Positions 33,866 through 42,414 of a stretch of DNA of 64,000 nt are shown here, in pieces. Each line of letters begins with the position of its first letter. Within the stretch, counting starts at the first letter, position 1. Origin of the DNA: Streptomyces sp. SID13031 (GTDB lineage Bacteria > Actinomycetota > Actinomycetes > Propionibacteriales > Kribbellaceae); NCBI RefSeq assembly GCF_010548305.1, contig NZ_JAAGLV010000002.1:186001-250000 (forward strand). The letters run 5' to 3'. A program made the translations under genes and the position numbers. Below the pieces are notes generated by a model, which made no database searches, had not been told where the DNA came from, and worked only from the letters and a program-made list of their open reading frames with translations.

Positions 33866-35158
33866 CTACTTGTCCCCGGTGCCGGGGAACTCCCAGTCCG
33901 CGTCGGTGGCCATGCTCAGCAGTTCCTCGGTGCTGAAGGCCGGCTTCGCCCGTGTGTGCTTGGTGTCCTTCTCCTGCGGTGCGTTGTAGCTCGTCATGGC
34001 GATCATCCGGCCGTCTCGGTAGTGGACCTCGACGCGGCTCGAGAGGACCCCCTGGGCGGCCTGCCTCGCGTCGGAGTACACGGGCTCGTCCTTCGACCAG
34101 GTGGTCAGCGATCCGTCCTCGCGCACCCGGCAGTGAGGCAGGCCCTCGCCACACTTGGTCACCGGCCGCTCGTACGTCACCAGCACGTCGATCCGGGACA
34201 GCCCTTTGCCGTCGTCGACGACGTACGCCGCTCCGTTGAAACCGTTGGCGCCGCCGCCCCACGTCTCGGACCTGGTGAACTGCAGGGGCTTGGTCAGCAC
34301 GCTCTTCAGCGTCTGCAGGGTCTGCGCCACCGGGACAGTCGGCTTGCCGGTGCCTGGACCAGGTCCCGCGGGCTGGCCGTTGCCGGCAGCCGGCGGGTAC
34401 ACCCACTGCTGGTCGTTCGCCAGCTTGGCCAGGTCAGCGGCGGAGAAGAGCGGGGTCGCCCGGGTCTTCGGGCCGGCCAGGTCGTTGCGCGCGTTGTAGC
34501 TGTAGATGGCGATCGTCGTACCGTCGGCGCGGACGATGTCGACGACGGTCACCCGCACGCCGGCCGGGTTCTTGTCCAGCTCGTACGGGAAGATCAGCTC
34601 GTTCGTGTAGTGGCTGGTCATGGTCCCGTCCTTGGAGACCGTGCAGGTGCCGTGGATACCGGCGCAGCTGACCAGGTTGGGTTTGGCGTTCATCATCAGG
34701 ACCTCGACCAGCGAGGCGCCTTTGCCGTCGTCGACGACGACCGAGGCCTTGAAGACGCCGTTGACGGTGCCGATCTTCGGTGCGGACTGCTGGAGGTTCG
34801 CCGGGACGACCTTCCGCAGCGTGGCCAGCGTCGTGGCCGGGCTGGCCGACTTCGAGACCTGCCGGGTGGCGGTGGGCGGTGCGGTGGTCGTCGTGGTGGT
34901 CGTAGTGGTCGTGTCGGCGGTACTGGCCGCCGGTGCCTGCTTCGCCGAGGCGCCGTCGAAGATCTGGGTGCCGGCGGCGATGATGCCGGCCGTGGCCAGG
35001 ACCGCGGTGGCGCTGCTGAGGCTGATCAGAGCGGTCCGGCGGCGGCGCAGGACGGCGCCCCGGGCCATCCCGCGTTCGACCAGGTCGGTGGACTCGGGCT
35101 CGAGGTTCTCGGTGGCCCGGCGCATCAGCTCGGGCAGGGTGTCGTTCAGGTTGATCAT
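33866..35158 (-). CDS. Membrane-anchored protein with duplicated extracytoplasmic domain, sigma-factor partner
   Basis: A 430-residue protein: cytoplasmic N-terminus of about 40 residues, one transmembrane helix (about 42-64), a Thr-rich linker with a run of ten Thr, then two tandem domains of about 135 residues (about 110-250 and 285-425). Both repeats share a VVDDGKG motif, a Cys pair, a DG(T/S) turn, an I/M-A-I/M-xSYNA strand and a final FS-(A/T)-(A/E)-(D/E)-L helix followed by W-x-(Y/F)-P. It lies 13 bp after a SigE-type sigma gene and is probably its anti-sigma or signal-sensing partner, though no zinc-binding anti-sigma motif is present. No family name is known to me. Confidence 0.75.
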   Translation of the reverse strand: MINLNDTLPELMRRATENLEPESTDLVERGMARGAVLRRRRTALISLSSATAVLATAGIIAAGTQIFDGASAKQAPAASTADTTTTTTTTTTAPPTATRQVSKSASPATTLATLRKVVPANLQQSAPKIGTVNGVFKASVVVDDGKGASLVEVLMMNAKPNLVSCAGIHGTCTVSKDGTMTSHYTNELIFPYELDKNPAGVRVTVVDIVRADGTTIAIYSYNARNDLAGPKTRATPLFSAADLAKLANDQQWVYPPAAGNGQPAGPGPGTGKPTVPVAQTLQTLKSVLTKPLQFTRSETWGGGANGFNGAAYVVDDGKGLSRIDVLVTYERPVTKCGEGLPHCRVREDGSLTTWSKDEPVYSDARQAAQGVLSSRVEVHYRDGRMIAMTSYNAPQEKDTKHTRAKPAFSTEELLSMATDADWEFPGTGDK

Positions 35159-35171
35159 CGGTTCCTTCTTG

Positions 35172-35672
35172 TCAGAGAGCGATCAGGTGGTCGACGTCCG
35201 TGCCCAGGACGGCGCGCAGCCGCTCCAGAGCTCGTGACGTCCTGGTCCTGATCGCACCGGCGTTCTTGCCCAGATCCAGCGCGACCTGCTCGACGCTGCG
35301 ATCTTCGAAGAACCGCAGCACCAGCACCGCACGATCCAGGGGCGACAACTCGGCCAGCGCGTTCTGCAGCGAGATCCGCAGGGCCGAATCGTTCGGCCGG
35401 TCGGCCTGGTCCGGCATCGACGAGGTCGGTCGCTCGCTCCAGCTGCGCCGGCGCCGTTGCGAGATGAAGGTCCGGGCGAGCACCGTCTGCGCGTACGCCG
35501 GCGGGTTCTCGATCCGCTGCAGGCCCTGCCAGGCCCGGAACATCTTCGCGAGCGTCTCCTGCACCAGGTCCTCGGCGTGGTGCCGGTCGCCGGTCAGCAG
35601 CCAAGCCGTTCGATACAACTGCGGTGTTCGCGCTCTGGCGAACTCCTCGAAGTCGTCCGTGGTAGATCGCAT
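35172..35672 (-). CDS. SigE-family ECF RNA polymerase sigma factor
   Basis: A 166-residue ECF sigma factor of the small actinomycete SigE family. Region 2 is DDFEEFARARTPQLYRTAWL through HHAEDLVQETLAKMFRAW (about 6-50), and region 4 is LAELSPLDRAVLVLRFFEDR with the helix-turn-helix SVEQVALDLGKNAGAIRTRT (about 107-150). It precedes the membrane protein, and the pair likely reports an envelope signal. Target promoters cannot be deduced here. Confidence 0.9.
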   Translation of the reverse strand: MRSTTDDFEEFARARTPQLYRTAWLLTGDRHHAEDLVQETLAKMFRAWQGLQRIENPPAYAQTVLARTFISQRRRRSWSERPTSSMPDQADRPNDSALRISLQNALAELSPLDRAVLVLRFFEDRSVEQVALDLGKNAGAIRTRTSRALERLRAVLGTDVDHLIAL

Positions 35673-35874
35673 CCCGGCCTCTCCGTCGTGGTCTCACCCT
35701 GTACGACGCCCCGTCCCGCCACCGGCGTTACACCCTGAGTCTCCCCGCCGAAGGTGTCTCACTGAGAGTTATCCACAGATCGCCGGGGTGGGCTTGGCGT
35801 CGAGGAGCCTTGCTTGAGAGACTGTCACTCAGGGTGATCACGTGATCGCCGACCGAGATGCTCACGGGGAGACG

Positions 35875-37152
35875 ATGACAGCCGACAGAGTTGCCCCGCG
35901 CCGGTCCGGCTGGAGCGACGCGGTTGAGCTGATCGACGCCCAGGTCCGTGACTTGGTCCGCCGCGAGGGCATCGATCCACTGCGCAACCCCGGCGCGGTG
36001 AACACGATCGTGGCGACGGTCGTCAAGGAGTACGACGAGCGCAGCCTGACCGGCATCGTGCCGCCGATCGGCGACGTCGAGGCGGTCAGCCGCGAGGTGC
36101 ACGACCGGGTGGCCGGGTTCGGCCCGCTGCAGCGCTATCTCGCCGACCCCGCGGTCGAGGAGATCTGGATCAACGAGCCGAGCCGCGTCTTCATCGCCCG
36201 GGAGGGACGGCACGAGCTGACCACCACGGTGCTGACCGAGGAGGAGGTCAGTGACCTGGTCGAGCGGATGCTCAAGACGACCGGGCGCCGGATCGACGTC
36301 TCGCAGCCGTTCACGGACGCGCGACTACCGGACGGCAGCCGGGTGCACATCGTGCTCGGCGGCATCACCCAACGGTATGCGGCGATCAACATCCGCAAAT
36401 TCACCGTCCGCGCGACCCGGCTGGCCGACCTGGTCTCCTTGGGCTCGCTGACCCCGCACGCGGCCGCGGTGCTCGACGCCGCCGTCGCCTGTGGTCTCAA
36501 CATCCTCGTCTCCGGCGGCACTCAGGCGGGCAAGACGACGATGCTGAACGCGTTGTCCGGCTCGATCCCCGGCAGTGAGCGGGTGATCAGCTGCGAAGAG
36601 GTCTTCGAGATCAAGCTGCCGATCCCGGACTGGGTCTCGATGCAAACCCGGCAGGCCGGTCTGGAAGGCACTGGCGAGGTCCGGCTGCGCGACCTGGTCA
36701 AGGAGTCGCTGCGGATGCGCCCGAGCCGGGTGATCGTCGGTGAGGTCCGCGGTGAGGAGTGCCTCGACCTCCTCCTCGCTCTGAACAGCGGATTGCCTGG
36801 CATGTGCACGATCCACGCCAACTCGGCCCGCGAAGCACTGACCAAGATGTGCACGCTGCCACTGCTGGCGGGGGAGAACATCGGCTCAAGGTTCGTACTA
36901 CCGACTGTCGCGGGGTGTGTCGACCTGGTCGTGCACCTCGGGATCGCGCACGACGGTCAGCGCCGGGTGCGCGAGATCCTCGCCGTGAGCGGCCGGATCG
37001 AAGGCGAGGCGATCGAGACCGAGCATCTGTTCGCCACCGTTGACGGTCAGTTGCGCCGCGCCGAAGGTCAGTTGCCGCACCCCGAGCGCTTCACCCAACG
37101 CGGGTACTCGCCGGCCGGGTTGCTCACCGAACTGCCGCGAGGAGTGGCCTGA
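35875..37152 (+). CDS. tadA: TadA/CpaF-type pilus secretion ATPase
   Basis: A 425-residue type II/IV secretion ATPase that powers Flp pilus assembly at the inner face of the membrane. Walker A GGTQAGKT is at residues 214-221 (Lys220); the Asp box and Walker B-like MRPSRVIVGEVRGEECLDLL (about 282-301) and the His box with MCTIHANS follow. ATG 35875 has GGGGAGA just upstream; GTG 35842 lies in a palindrome and lacks a site. It starts an eight-cistron-like run of Tad genes without the usual tadZ/cpaE upstream. Confidence 0.92.
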   Translation: MTADRVAPRRSGWSDAVELIDAQVRDLVRREGIDPLRNPGAVNTIVATVVKEYDERSLTGIVPPIGDVEAVSREVHDRVAGFGPLQRYLADPAVEEIWINEPSRVFIAREGRHELTTTVLTEEEVSDLVERMLKTTGRRIDVSQPFTDARLPDGSRVHIVLGGITQRYAAINIRKFTVRATRLADLVSLGSLTPHAAAVLDAAVACGLNILVSGGTQAGKTTMLNALSGSIPGSERVISCEEVFEIKLPIPDWVSMQTRQAGLEGTGEVRLRDLVKESLRMRPSRVIVGEVRGEECLDLLLALNSGLPGMCTIHANSAREALTKMCTLPLLAGENIGSRFVLPTVAGCVDLVVHLGIAHDGQRRVREILAVSGRIEGEAIETEHLFATVDGQLRRAEGQLPHPERFTQRGYSPAGLLTELPRGVA

Positions 37153-38012
37153 TGGGACTCCTGCTGGGCCTGTTCTTCGGGATCGGCGTGCTGCTGATCA
37201 GCTGGGCCGTCATCTCGCCGCGCGAGACCAAGGTCAGTACGGACGGACGCCTGACCGCACGCAGCCGTGACCTGCTCGCCGCCGCCGGAGTCGAAGGGGT
37301 GACACCGGCCGCGTTCATCGGTGCCTGTGCCATCACCGGCTTTGTCGGGTTCGTCGTGATGTTCCTGGTGTCGGCCGCTTTGCCGATCGGGCTGGTCTTC
37401 GGGGTGATGGCCGGGAGCGTGCCGGTCGCCTTGCTGAAGAGCCGTGCCCGCAAACGGCTGGCCGAGTTCCGCGAGCTGTGGCCTGACGTGGTCGACAACG
37501 TCGCCTCCGCAGTACGGGCCGGGTTGTCGTTGTCCGAGGCGCTCGCCCAGGTTGGCGAGCGGGGGCCGTTGCCGTTGCGGGAGCCGTTCCGCCGGTTCGG
37601 GTCGGACTATGCGTCGACGGGGCGGTTCGCGGATTCGCTCGACCGGTTGAAGGCGCGGCTCGCCGATCCGGTCGGCGACCGGGTGATCGAGGCGCTGCGG
37701 ATCGCCCGCGAGGTCGGCGGTGGCGATCTGGGCCGGTTGCTGCGGTCGTTGTCGAGCTTCCTGCGCGACGACGCGCGGACCAGATCCGAGCTGGAGGCAC
37801 GGCAGTCCTGGTCGGTGAACGGCGCCCGCGTCGCCGTTGCCGCGCCCTGGCTGGTGCTGGCGATGCTCTCCTTCCAGGGCGACGTGATCCAGCGCTACAA
37901 CTCACCGGTCGGTGCCTTGATCATCGGCGTCGGTGCTGTCGTCTGCGTCATCGCGTACCGGCTGATGCTGCGCATTGGCCGACTGCCTGAGCCAGAGCGG
38001 GTGCTGCGATGA
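37152..38012 (+). CDS. tadB: TadB-like pilus assembly inner-membrane protein
   Basis: A 286-residue GspF-domain protein with two N-terminal helices (LLGLFFGIGVLLISWAV; AFIGACAITGFVGFVVMF), the cytoplasmic F domain (SLSEALAQVGERGP, RTRSELEARQSWSVNGARVA) and two C-terminal helices. It forms the membrane platform of the Tad machine with TadC. The start overlaps the tadA stop (TGATG). Confidence 0.88.
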   Translation: MGLLLGLFFGIGVLLISWAVISPRETKVSTDGRLTARSRDLLAAAGVEGVTPAAFIGACAITGFVGFVVMFLVSAALPIGLVFGVMAGSVPVALLKSRARKRLAEFRELWPDVVDNVASAVRAGLSLSEALAQVGERGPLPLREPFRRFGSDYASTGRFADSLDRLKARLADPVGDRVIEALRIAREVGGGDLGRLLRSLSSFLRDDARTRSELEARQSWSVNGARVAVAAPWLVLAMLSFQGDVIQRYNSPVGALIIGVGAVVCVIAYRLMLRIGRLPEPERVLR

Positions 38013-38947
38013 GTCCGATGCTTCTGGGGGCTTTCCTCGGTGCGCTGCTCGGTGGCGGTCTGCTGCTGGTGCTGCGCCGCCTGCCCTTCTTGCGCAAGCC
38101 GTCGGTCGACGACCGGATCGGGCCGTACCTGCGCGACATCGGTGGCTCGGACGTTTTCCTCGGCGTGGTGAACTCGGGCTCGCCGTTCTACGCGATCGTC
38201 CGGTTGTTCGGTCCCTTGCTGCGGACCGGCGCGGTGCGGCTGGAGCGGATCCTCGGCGGGTCGGTGTCGATCCGGCGACGACTGGCGCGGGCCGGAATCG
38301 ACCGTACCGTTGAGGAATTCCGGATCGAGCAGGTGCTGTGGGGCACGGCCGGGTTCGGCGTCGGCCTGCTGACCGCTTTGATCGCGCTGTCGCTGGGCTT
38401 CGGCAACCCGATCGGCCTGCTCGTCCTGTGCTGCTTCCTCGCGGTCATCGGCGTACTGGCCCGCGACACCTATCTGACCAGCCAGGTGAGCCGCCGCGAG
38501 CGCCGTCTGCTGGCCGAGCTGCCGACGGTCGCCGAGTTGCTCGCCCTGTCGGTGGCTGCGGGCGAAGGTCCTGCCGCCGCGCTCGACCGGGTCGCGAGAT
38601 CGTGCCGCGGTGAGCTGGCCGACGAACTGCAACGAGTGCTCGCCGAGACCCGCGCGGGTGACCCGTTGGTGCGGGCGCTCGACGCGTTGGCGGACCGCAG
38701 CGGGCTGGTCGCGTTGTCCCGCTTCGCCGACGGTCTCGCCGTCGCGCTCGAACGAGGTACGCCGCTGGCCGACGTACTGCGGGCCCAGGCGGGTGACATC
38801 CGGGAGGCCAGCCGTCGTGAGCTGATCGAGTCGGGTGCCCGCCGGGAGGTCGCCATGATGATTCCGGTGGTGTTTCTCGTGCTCCCGGTGACCATTGCCT
38901 TCGCCTTCTATCCGGGCGCTGTCGGGATCCGGCTGATCGCCGGATGA
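38009..38947 (+). CDS. tadC: TadC-like pilus assembly inner-membrane protein
   Basis: A 312-residue second GspF-domain protein. Paired helices near 110-150 (GVGLLTALIALSLGFGNPIG) precede the cytoplasmic domain, which includes LLALSVAAGEGPAAALDRVA and ERGTPLADVLRAQAGDIREA; the C-terminus is a final membrane helix (MMIPVVFLVLPVTIAFAFYP). Overlaps tadB by ATGA. Confidence 0.88.
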   Translation: MSPMLLGAFLGALLGGGLLLVLRRLPFLRKPSVDDRIGPYLRDIGGSDVFLGVVNSGSPFYAIVRLFGPLLRTGAVRLERILGGSVSIRRRLARAGIDRTVEEFRIEQVLWGTAGFGVGLLTALIALSLGFGNPIGLLVLCCFLAVIGVLARDTYLTSQVSRRERRLLAELPTVAELLALSVAAGEGPAAALDRVARSCRGELADELQRVLAETRAGDPLVRALDALADRSGLVALSRFADGLAVALERGTPLADVLRAQAGDIREASRRELIESGARREVAMMIPVVFLVLPVTIAFAFYPGAVGIRLIAG

Positions 38948-38961
38948 CTTGAGGAGATGCC

Positions 38962-39162
38962 ATGTCCCTGCTGATGACCAGACTTTTCGTAGCGCTGGTG
39001 ACCAAGCCCAGACCGGCCGCGAAGGAACGCGGTGACGTTCCCGGCTGGGTGCTGATCACCGTGATGACCGCCGGCCTGGTGGTCGCGATCTGGGCGCTGG
39101 CCGCCGACCAGCTCAAGGAAATGCTCGAAAAGGCCTTGGACTCGGTCTCCAACAAGAAGTGA
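38962..39162 (+). CDS. Small Flp-pilin-like membrane peptide
   Basis: A 66-residue protein: a basic N-terminus, then ERGDVPGWVLITVMTAGLVV with a hydrophobic helix at about 28-48 and a polar C-terminus. Position and shape suggest the pilin or pseudopilin of the Tad system, although the Gly of a classical type III prepilin cleavage site is not clear and the conserved Glu/Tyr pair of Flp is missing. The GAGGAG site lies 8 nt before ATG. Its stop overlaps the next GTG. Confidence 0.75.
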   Translation: MSLLMTRLFVALVTKPRPAAKERGDVPGWVLITVMTAGLVVAIWALAADQLKEMLEKALDSVSNKK

Positions 39163-39608
39163 TCCCCTCCGGTCTCGACGCTCCGCCGCCGCTCCCTGGG
39201 CGCGACGCGGCGCTGAGGCCTGCCCTTGCGCGCCGGGATGAGCGAGGGACTGCCGTCGTGGACTTCGTCATGGTGGCGATGCTTGTCGTGCCGCTGTTCC
39301 TGGGGATCCTGCAGGTGGGGTTGTTCCTGTACGTGCGGAACACGATCGCGGCGGCGGCCTCCGAGGGAGCGCACTATGCGGCGGTGATCAACCGCGAGCC
39401 GGGGGATGGCGAGGCGCGGACGCGGGAGCTGGTCAACGGCGTGGTGCGCAACGAGTTGATCGACTCGGTCGAGGCGCAGACGACGGACGTGGACGGGCAA
39501 CCCGGCGTACTGGTGGTGGTGAAGGCGCACATGCCGCCGCTGGGGTTGTGGGGGCCGGGGATCGACTTCACCGTCGAGGGACACGCGATCAAGGAGACCG
39601 GCGAATGA
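39159..39608 (+). CDS. TadE-like pseudopilin
   Basis: A 149-residue TadE-family protein. After a 25-residue basic leader, RDERGTAVVDFVMVAMLVVP carries the prepilin-like Glu/Asp region and the single hydrophobic helix; the C-terminal half is a beta-rich extracytoplasmic domain. GTG 39159 overlaps the previous stop and the end overlaps the next ATG. Confidence 0.83.
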   Translation: MIPSGLDAPPPLPGRDAALRPALARRDERGTAVVDFVMVAMLVVPLFLGILQVGLFLYVRNTIAAAASEGAHYAAVINREPGDGEARTRELVNGVVRNELIDSVEAQTTDVDGQPGVLVVVKAHMPPLGLWGPGIDFTVEGHAIKETGE

Positions 39609-40057
39609 CCCGCCGCGATCGAGGTGAGCACGGTAGTGCGGTGGTGGAGTTTTCGTGGTTGGCGTTGTTGTTGATGGTGCCGTTGATCTACGTGATGCTG
39701 GGCGTTTTCGACGTCCAGCGGGCTTCGTACGGCGCGACTGCCGCAACTCGGGCGGCGGGGCGGGCGTTCATCATCGTGCCGGCGGGACTGTCGGAGGAGG
39801 ACGCCCGGGAGCGCGCCTTCGAGGCGGCGCGGTTGGCGATGAAGGACCAGGGGATGGACCTGACCGCCGACCAGCTGAAGATCACCTGCGACCCCGCGTG
39901 CCTGCAGCCGGGCTCCACTGTCACCGTCGAGCTCGATGCCGAGGTGCCGCTGCCGCTCATCCCCGACGCGCTCGGCGGGGAGCGCCCGGCGATCCACATC
40001 AACGCGTCGCACACCGAGCCGTACGGCGACTACCGCGAAGCCAAGGGCAACGGATGA
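39605..40057 (+). CDS. TadE/TadG-like pseudopilin
   Basis: A 150-residue TadE-type protein: RGEHGSAVVEFSWLALLLMV at the N-terminus has the conserved Glu five residues into the helix, followed by a soluble domain with two Cys (ITCDPACLQPG), probably disulphide-bonded outside the cell. Overlaps both neighbours by ATGA. Confidence 0.83.
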   Translation: MTRRDRGEHGSAVVEFSWLALLLMVPLIYVMLGVFDVQRASYGATAATRAAGRAFIIVPAGLSEEDARERAFEAARLAMKDQGMDLTADQLKITCDPACLQPGSTVTVELDAEVPLPLIPDALGGERPAIHINASHTEPYGDYREAKGNG

Positions 40058-40587
40058 CACCGCAGCCGAACACCGCTGCCCGACGGTGGACTGGCGACGA
40101 GCGCGCACGAAGGCGGCGCGGCGAAGTACGGCCACGAGAGCGGCGCGGTGGGGAGAGGTCGTGGAGGAGGCGTGGCGAGGAAGGGCAGATGACGGTGCTC
40201 ATCATCGGGTTCACCGCGGTGGTGCTGATGATGATCGTCGTCGTGACCGACATCTCGAAGGTCTTCCTGGTCCGCCGCGATCTCGACGCGACGGCCGACG
40301 GCGCAGTGCTCGCCGCGGCCAACGGGCTGGCGGCGATCTATGCGCAGCCCAGTGGCGAGGGCAATGCCGAGATCGACGCTGACCAGGCGCGCCGGCTGAC
40401 CGCGGAGTACCTGGATTCCGTTGGCGCAAGCAACCGTTTCGACGGGCTGGACTGGTCTGCCGACGTCACCGGTACGACCGTGACAGTCACCTTGACCTCC
40501 ACGGTCGACCTCCCCTTCGAGCCGCCCGGCTGGCAGGGCTCGGCCGACATCGCTGCCGATGCCGCCGCCGTAGTACCGATTCGGTGA
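40054..40587 (+). CDS. TadG-like pilus-assembly protein
   Basis: A 177-residue protein with an unusually Arg-rich N-terminal 45 residues, then GEEGQMTVLIIGFTAVVLMM (TadG N-terminal helix motif) and the conserved DLDATADGAVLAAANGLA segment that is typical of the Flp-assembly TadG-like family. The Arg-rich leader may be real or may indicate a later start; GTG 40135-like alternatives exist. It closes the Tad operon, followed by a hairpin. Confidence 0.8.
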   Translation: MTPQPNTAARRWTGDERARRRRGEVRPRERRGGERSWRRRGEEGQMTVLIIGFTAVVLMMIVVVTDISKVFLVRRDLDATADGAVLAAANGLAAIYAQPSGEGNAEIDADQARRLTAEYLDSVGASNRFDGLDWSADVTGTTVTVTLTSTVDLPFEPPGWQGSADIAADAAAVVPIR

Positions 40588-40626
40588 GCACGCTTCGCCA
40601 AACGCCTAGGGCCAGCTCGGTGATCT

Positions 40627-40645
40627 GCCGCCGGTCTCCGGCGGC
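40627..40645 (+). terminator. GC-rich terminator hairpin after the Tad operon
   Basis: GCCGCCGG-TCT-CCGGCGGC, a perfect 8-bp stem with a 3-nt loop, 40 bp after the last tad stop. Confidence 0.6.
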
Positions 40646-40675
40646 GGGTGCATGGCGTGGGGCACAGTAGATGCC

Positions 40676-41470
40676 ATGGACATCGATCTGGCCGGGCGGC
40701 GTGCGTTGGTTTCGGGTTCCAGTCAAGGGATCGGGCTGGCGATCGCCACCGAGCTGGCGCGCTCGGGCGCAGCGGTCGTGGTCAACGGACGCGGCCAGGA
40801 GAAGACCGAGCAGGCCGCGGAGGAGGTCCGTCGGCAGGTACCGGATGCCGAGGTGACCGCCGTCGCGGCCGACCTGGCGTCGGGAGCCGGCGCCGACGAG
40901 TTGTTCGCTGCCGTCGGCGACCTCGACATCCTCGTCAACAACCTCGGGATCTTCGGCGCGAAGCCGGTGCTGGAGATCGACGACGACGAGTGGCGCCGGT
41001 ACTTCGAGGTGAATGTGCTGTCGGCCGTCCGGCTGACCCGGCACTACCTGCCGGGGATGATGGAGCGCGAGTTCGGCCGGGTGATGAATATCGCGAGCGA
41101 CTCGGCCGTGGTCACACCGCTCGAGATGGTGCATTACGGCGTCACGAAGACCGCGATGCTCGCCGTGACGCGCGGATTCGCGAAGGCAGCGGCTGGTACC
41201 GGCGTCACGGTCAACTCGGTGATGGCCGGCCCGACGCACACCCCTGGTGTCGAGGACTTCGTCGGCGAGTTGGTCGGCGACGAGCTGCCCTGGGACGAGG
41301 CGCAACGCCAGTTCATGAAGGAGCACCGGCCGTACTCGCTCATCCAGCGCCTGATCGAGCCCCCGGAGATCGGCCACATGGTCGTCTACCTGAGCTCCAC
41401 CCAAGCCTCCGCCACCACCGGCGGCGCCATCCGGGTAGACGGCGGCTACATCGACTCGATTCTCCCTTAG
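40676..41470 (+). CDS. Short-chain dehydrogenase/reductase
   Basis: A 264-residue classical SDR: cofactor motif SGSSQGIGLAIATELAR (about 13-29), NNLGIFG (about 88-94), catalytic Ser in NIASDSAVVTPLEM, with Tyr and Lys in VHYGVTKTAML (Tyr-x3-Lys). The C-terminal GGAIRVDGGYIDS is typical of 3-oxoacyl-ACP-reductase-like members. Substrate unknown. ATG 40676 gives the standard N-terminus; an ATG at 40652 would add eight residues. Confidence 0.88.
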   Translation: MDIDLAGRRALVSGSSQGIGLAIATELARSGAAVVVNGRGQEKTEQAAEEVRRQVPDAEVTAVAADLASGAGADELFAAVGDLDILVNNLGIFGAKPVLEIDDDEWRRYFEVNVLSAVRLTRHYLPGMMEREFGRVMNIASDSAVVTPLEMVHYGVTKTAMLAVTRGFAKAAAGTGVTVNSVMAGPTHTPGVEDFVGELVGDELPWDEAQRQFMKEHRPYSLIQRLIEPPEIGHMVVYLSSTQASATTGGAIRVDGGYIDSILP

Positions 41471-41532
41471 TACTACCAAAGCTCAACTGGTGTAGACGGT
41501 TAGTACTACGAGAGGTCAGCTGGTGTAGACGG
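41467..41532. repeat. Tandem duplication of 33 bp across two gene ends
   Basis: Units 41467-41499 and 41500-41532 match at 29 of 33 positions (TTAGTACTAC ... CTGGTGTAGACGG). The unit contains the stop codon of the SDR and the last codons plus stop of the convergent NmrA-like gene. Confidence 0.8.
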
Positions 41533-42346
41533 TCGGGTTGTCGTGGAGCCACGTGGTGAAGGTGCGGCCGGAGTGACCGGTGACGAGTTCGACCGAGGGC
41601 TCCACGGGGTGGGGGCTGCCGACCCGGGATGCCCAGTAGGCCATCAGTGAGGCGAGCTGGGCCGGGTTGCGCATGACGGCCGACATCTCTTCGAGGGCCT
41701 GGTCCGGAGTGAGGTCGACCGCTTCGATCGGTACGCCGGTGTGCTCGGTGATCAGCTCGATCTGGTGGCGCCGGGTCATCGATTCGGGGCCGGTCAGCGG
41801 ATAGGCGAGACCGTTGTGGTTGCCGCTGGGACCGTCCAGCAGGACCTCGAGAGCCACGTCGGCGATGTCCTGCTCGTGGATCGGGGCTTCCTCGGCATCC
41901 AGGTACGGGATCCGGATCTGACCGGTGGCACGGACCTGGTACGACCAGTAGATCGCGTTCGACATGAACGTGCCGGGCTGCAGCCGGGTGGTGGCGTAGT
42001 CGCCGCCGGCGATGACTCGCTCGGTCGCGGCGTGCGGGTCACCGGCGGCGTGCTCGTTGTCGGCCTGGGAGGACAGTGACGAGAGCAGGACGACCTGCTT
42101 GACGCCTGCGTTCTCGGCGGCCTCGACGAAGAGCTCGGCGGTCGACGGATCGGAGTACAGGAAGACCTGGGAGATGCCGTCGAGGGCGTTGGCCAGGGAG
42201 ACCGGGTGGGCCGGGTTGAGGGCGATGGCGCCGGGGAGGTCGGCGGGCTCGCGGCTGGCGACGCGGACGTCGCGACCGGCGGCGACGAGACCCGCGTGGA
42301 CGGCCCGGGCGATCTTGCCGCGGCCGCCGGTGATCAGGATTTTCAT
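41516..42346 (-). CDS. NAD(P)H-binding NmrA-like reductase
   Basis: A 276-residue atypical SDR. KILITGGRGKIARAVHAGLV is the N-terminal Rossmann motif and VASRE marks the end of the second strand, favouring NADP; VVLLSSLSSQA and QPGTFMSNAI follow as in NmrA/azoreductase-like proteins. It is divergent from a TetR regulator with a palindromic operator between them, and the GGAG site lies 9 nt before ATG. Probably a stress- or xenobiotic-inducible reductase. Confidence 0.87.
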   Translation of the reverse strand: MKILITGGRGKIARAVHAGLVAAGRDVRVASREPADLPGAIALNPAHPVSLANALDGISQVFLYSDPSTAELFVEAAENAGVKQVVLLSSLSSQADNEHAAGDPHAATERVIAGGDYATTRLQPGTFMSNAIYWSYQVRATGQIRIPYLDAEEAPIHEQDIADVALEVLLDGPSGNHNGLAYPLTGPESMTRRHQIELITEHTGVPIEAVDLTPDQALEEMSAVMRNPAQLASLMAYWASRVGSPHPVEPSVELVTGHSGRTFTTWLHDNPTVYTS

Positions 42347-42362
42347 GTACTAGCTCCAAGAA

Positions 42363-42375
42363 TGTAGTGACTACA
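42363..42375. promoter_or_regulatory. TetR operator
   Basis: A 13-bp palindrome TGTAG-TGA-CTACA in the 68-bp divergent gap. It overlaps the -10 region (TACATT on the minus strand) of the NmrA-like gene and lies upstream of the tetR -10. Confidence 0.6.
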
Positions 42376-42414
42376 ATGATGGATGAAGTAAAACATAGCC
42401 GCTAAGCTCTGTCC

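Noticed and set aside
35769..35777. Perfect DnaA box TTATCCACA upstream of tadA
   Set aside because: Only a single box is present, with no AT-rich unwinding region or dnaA/dnaN genes, so it is not evidence for an origin.
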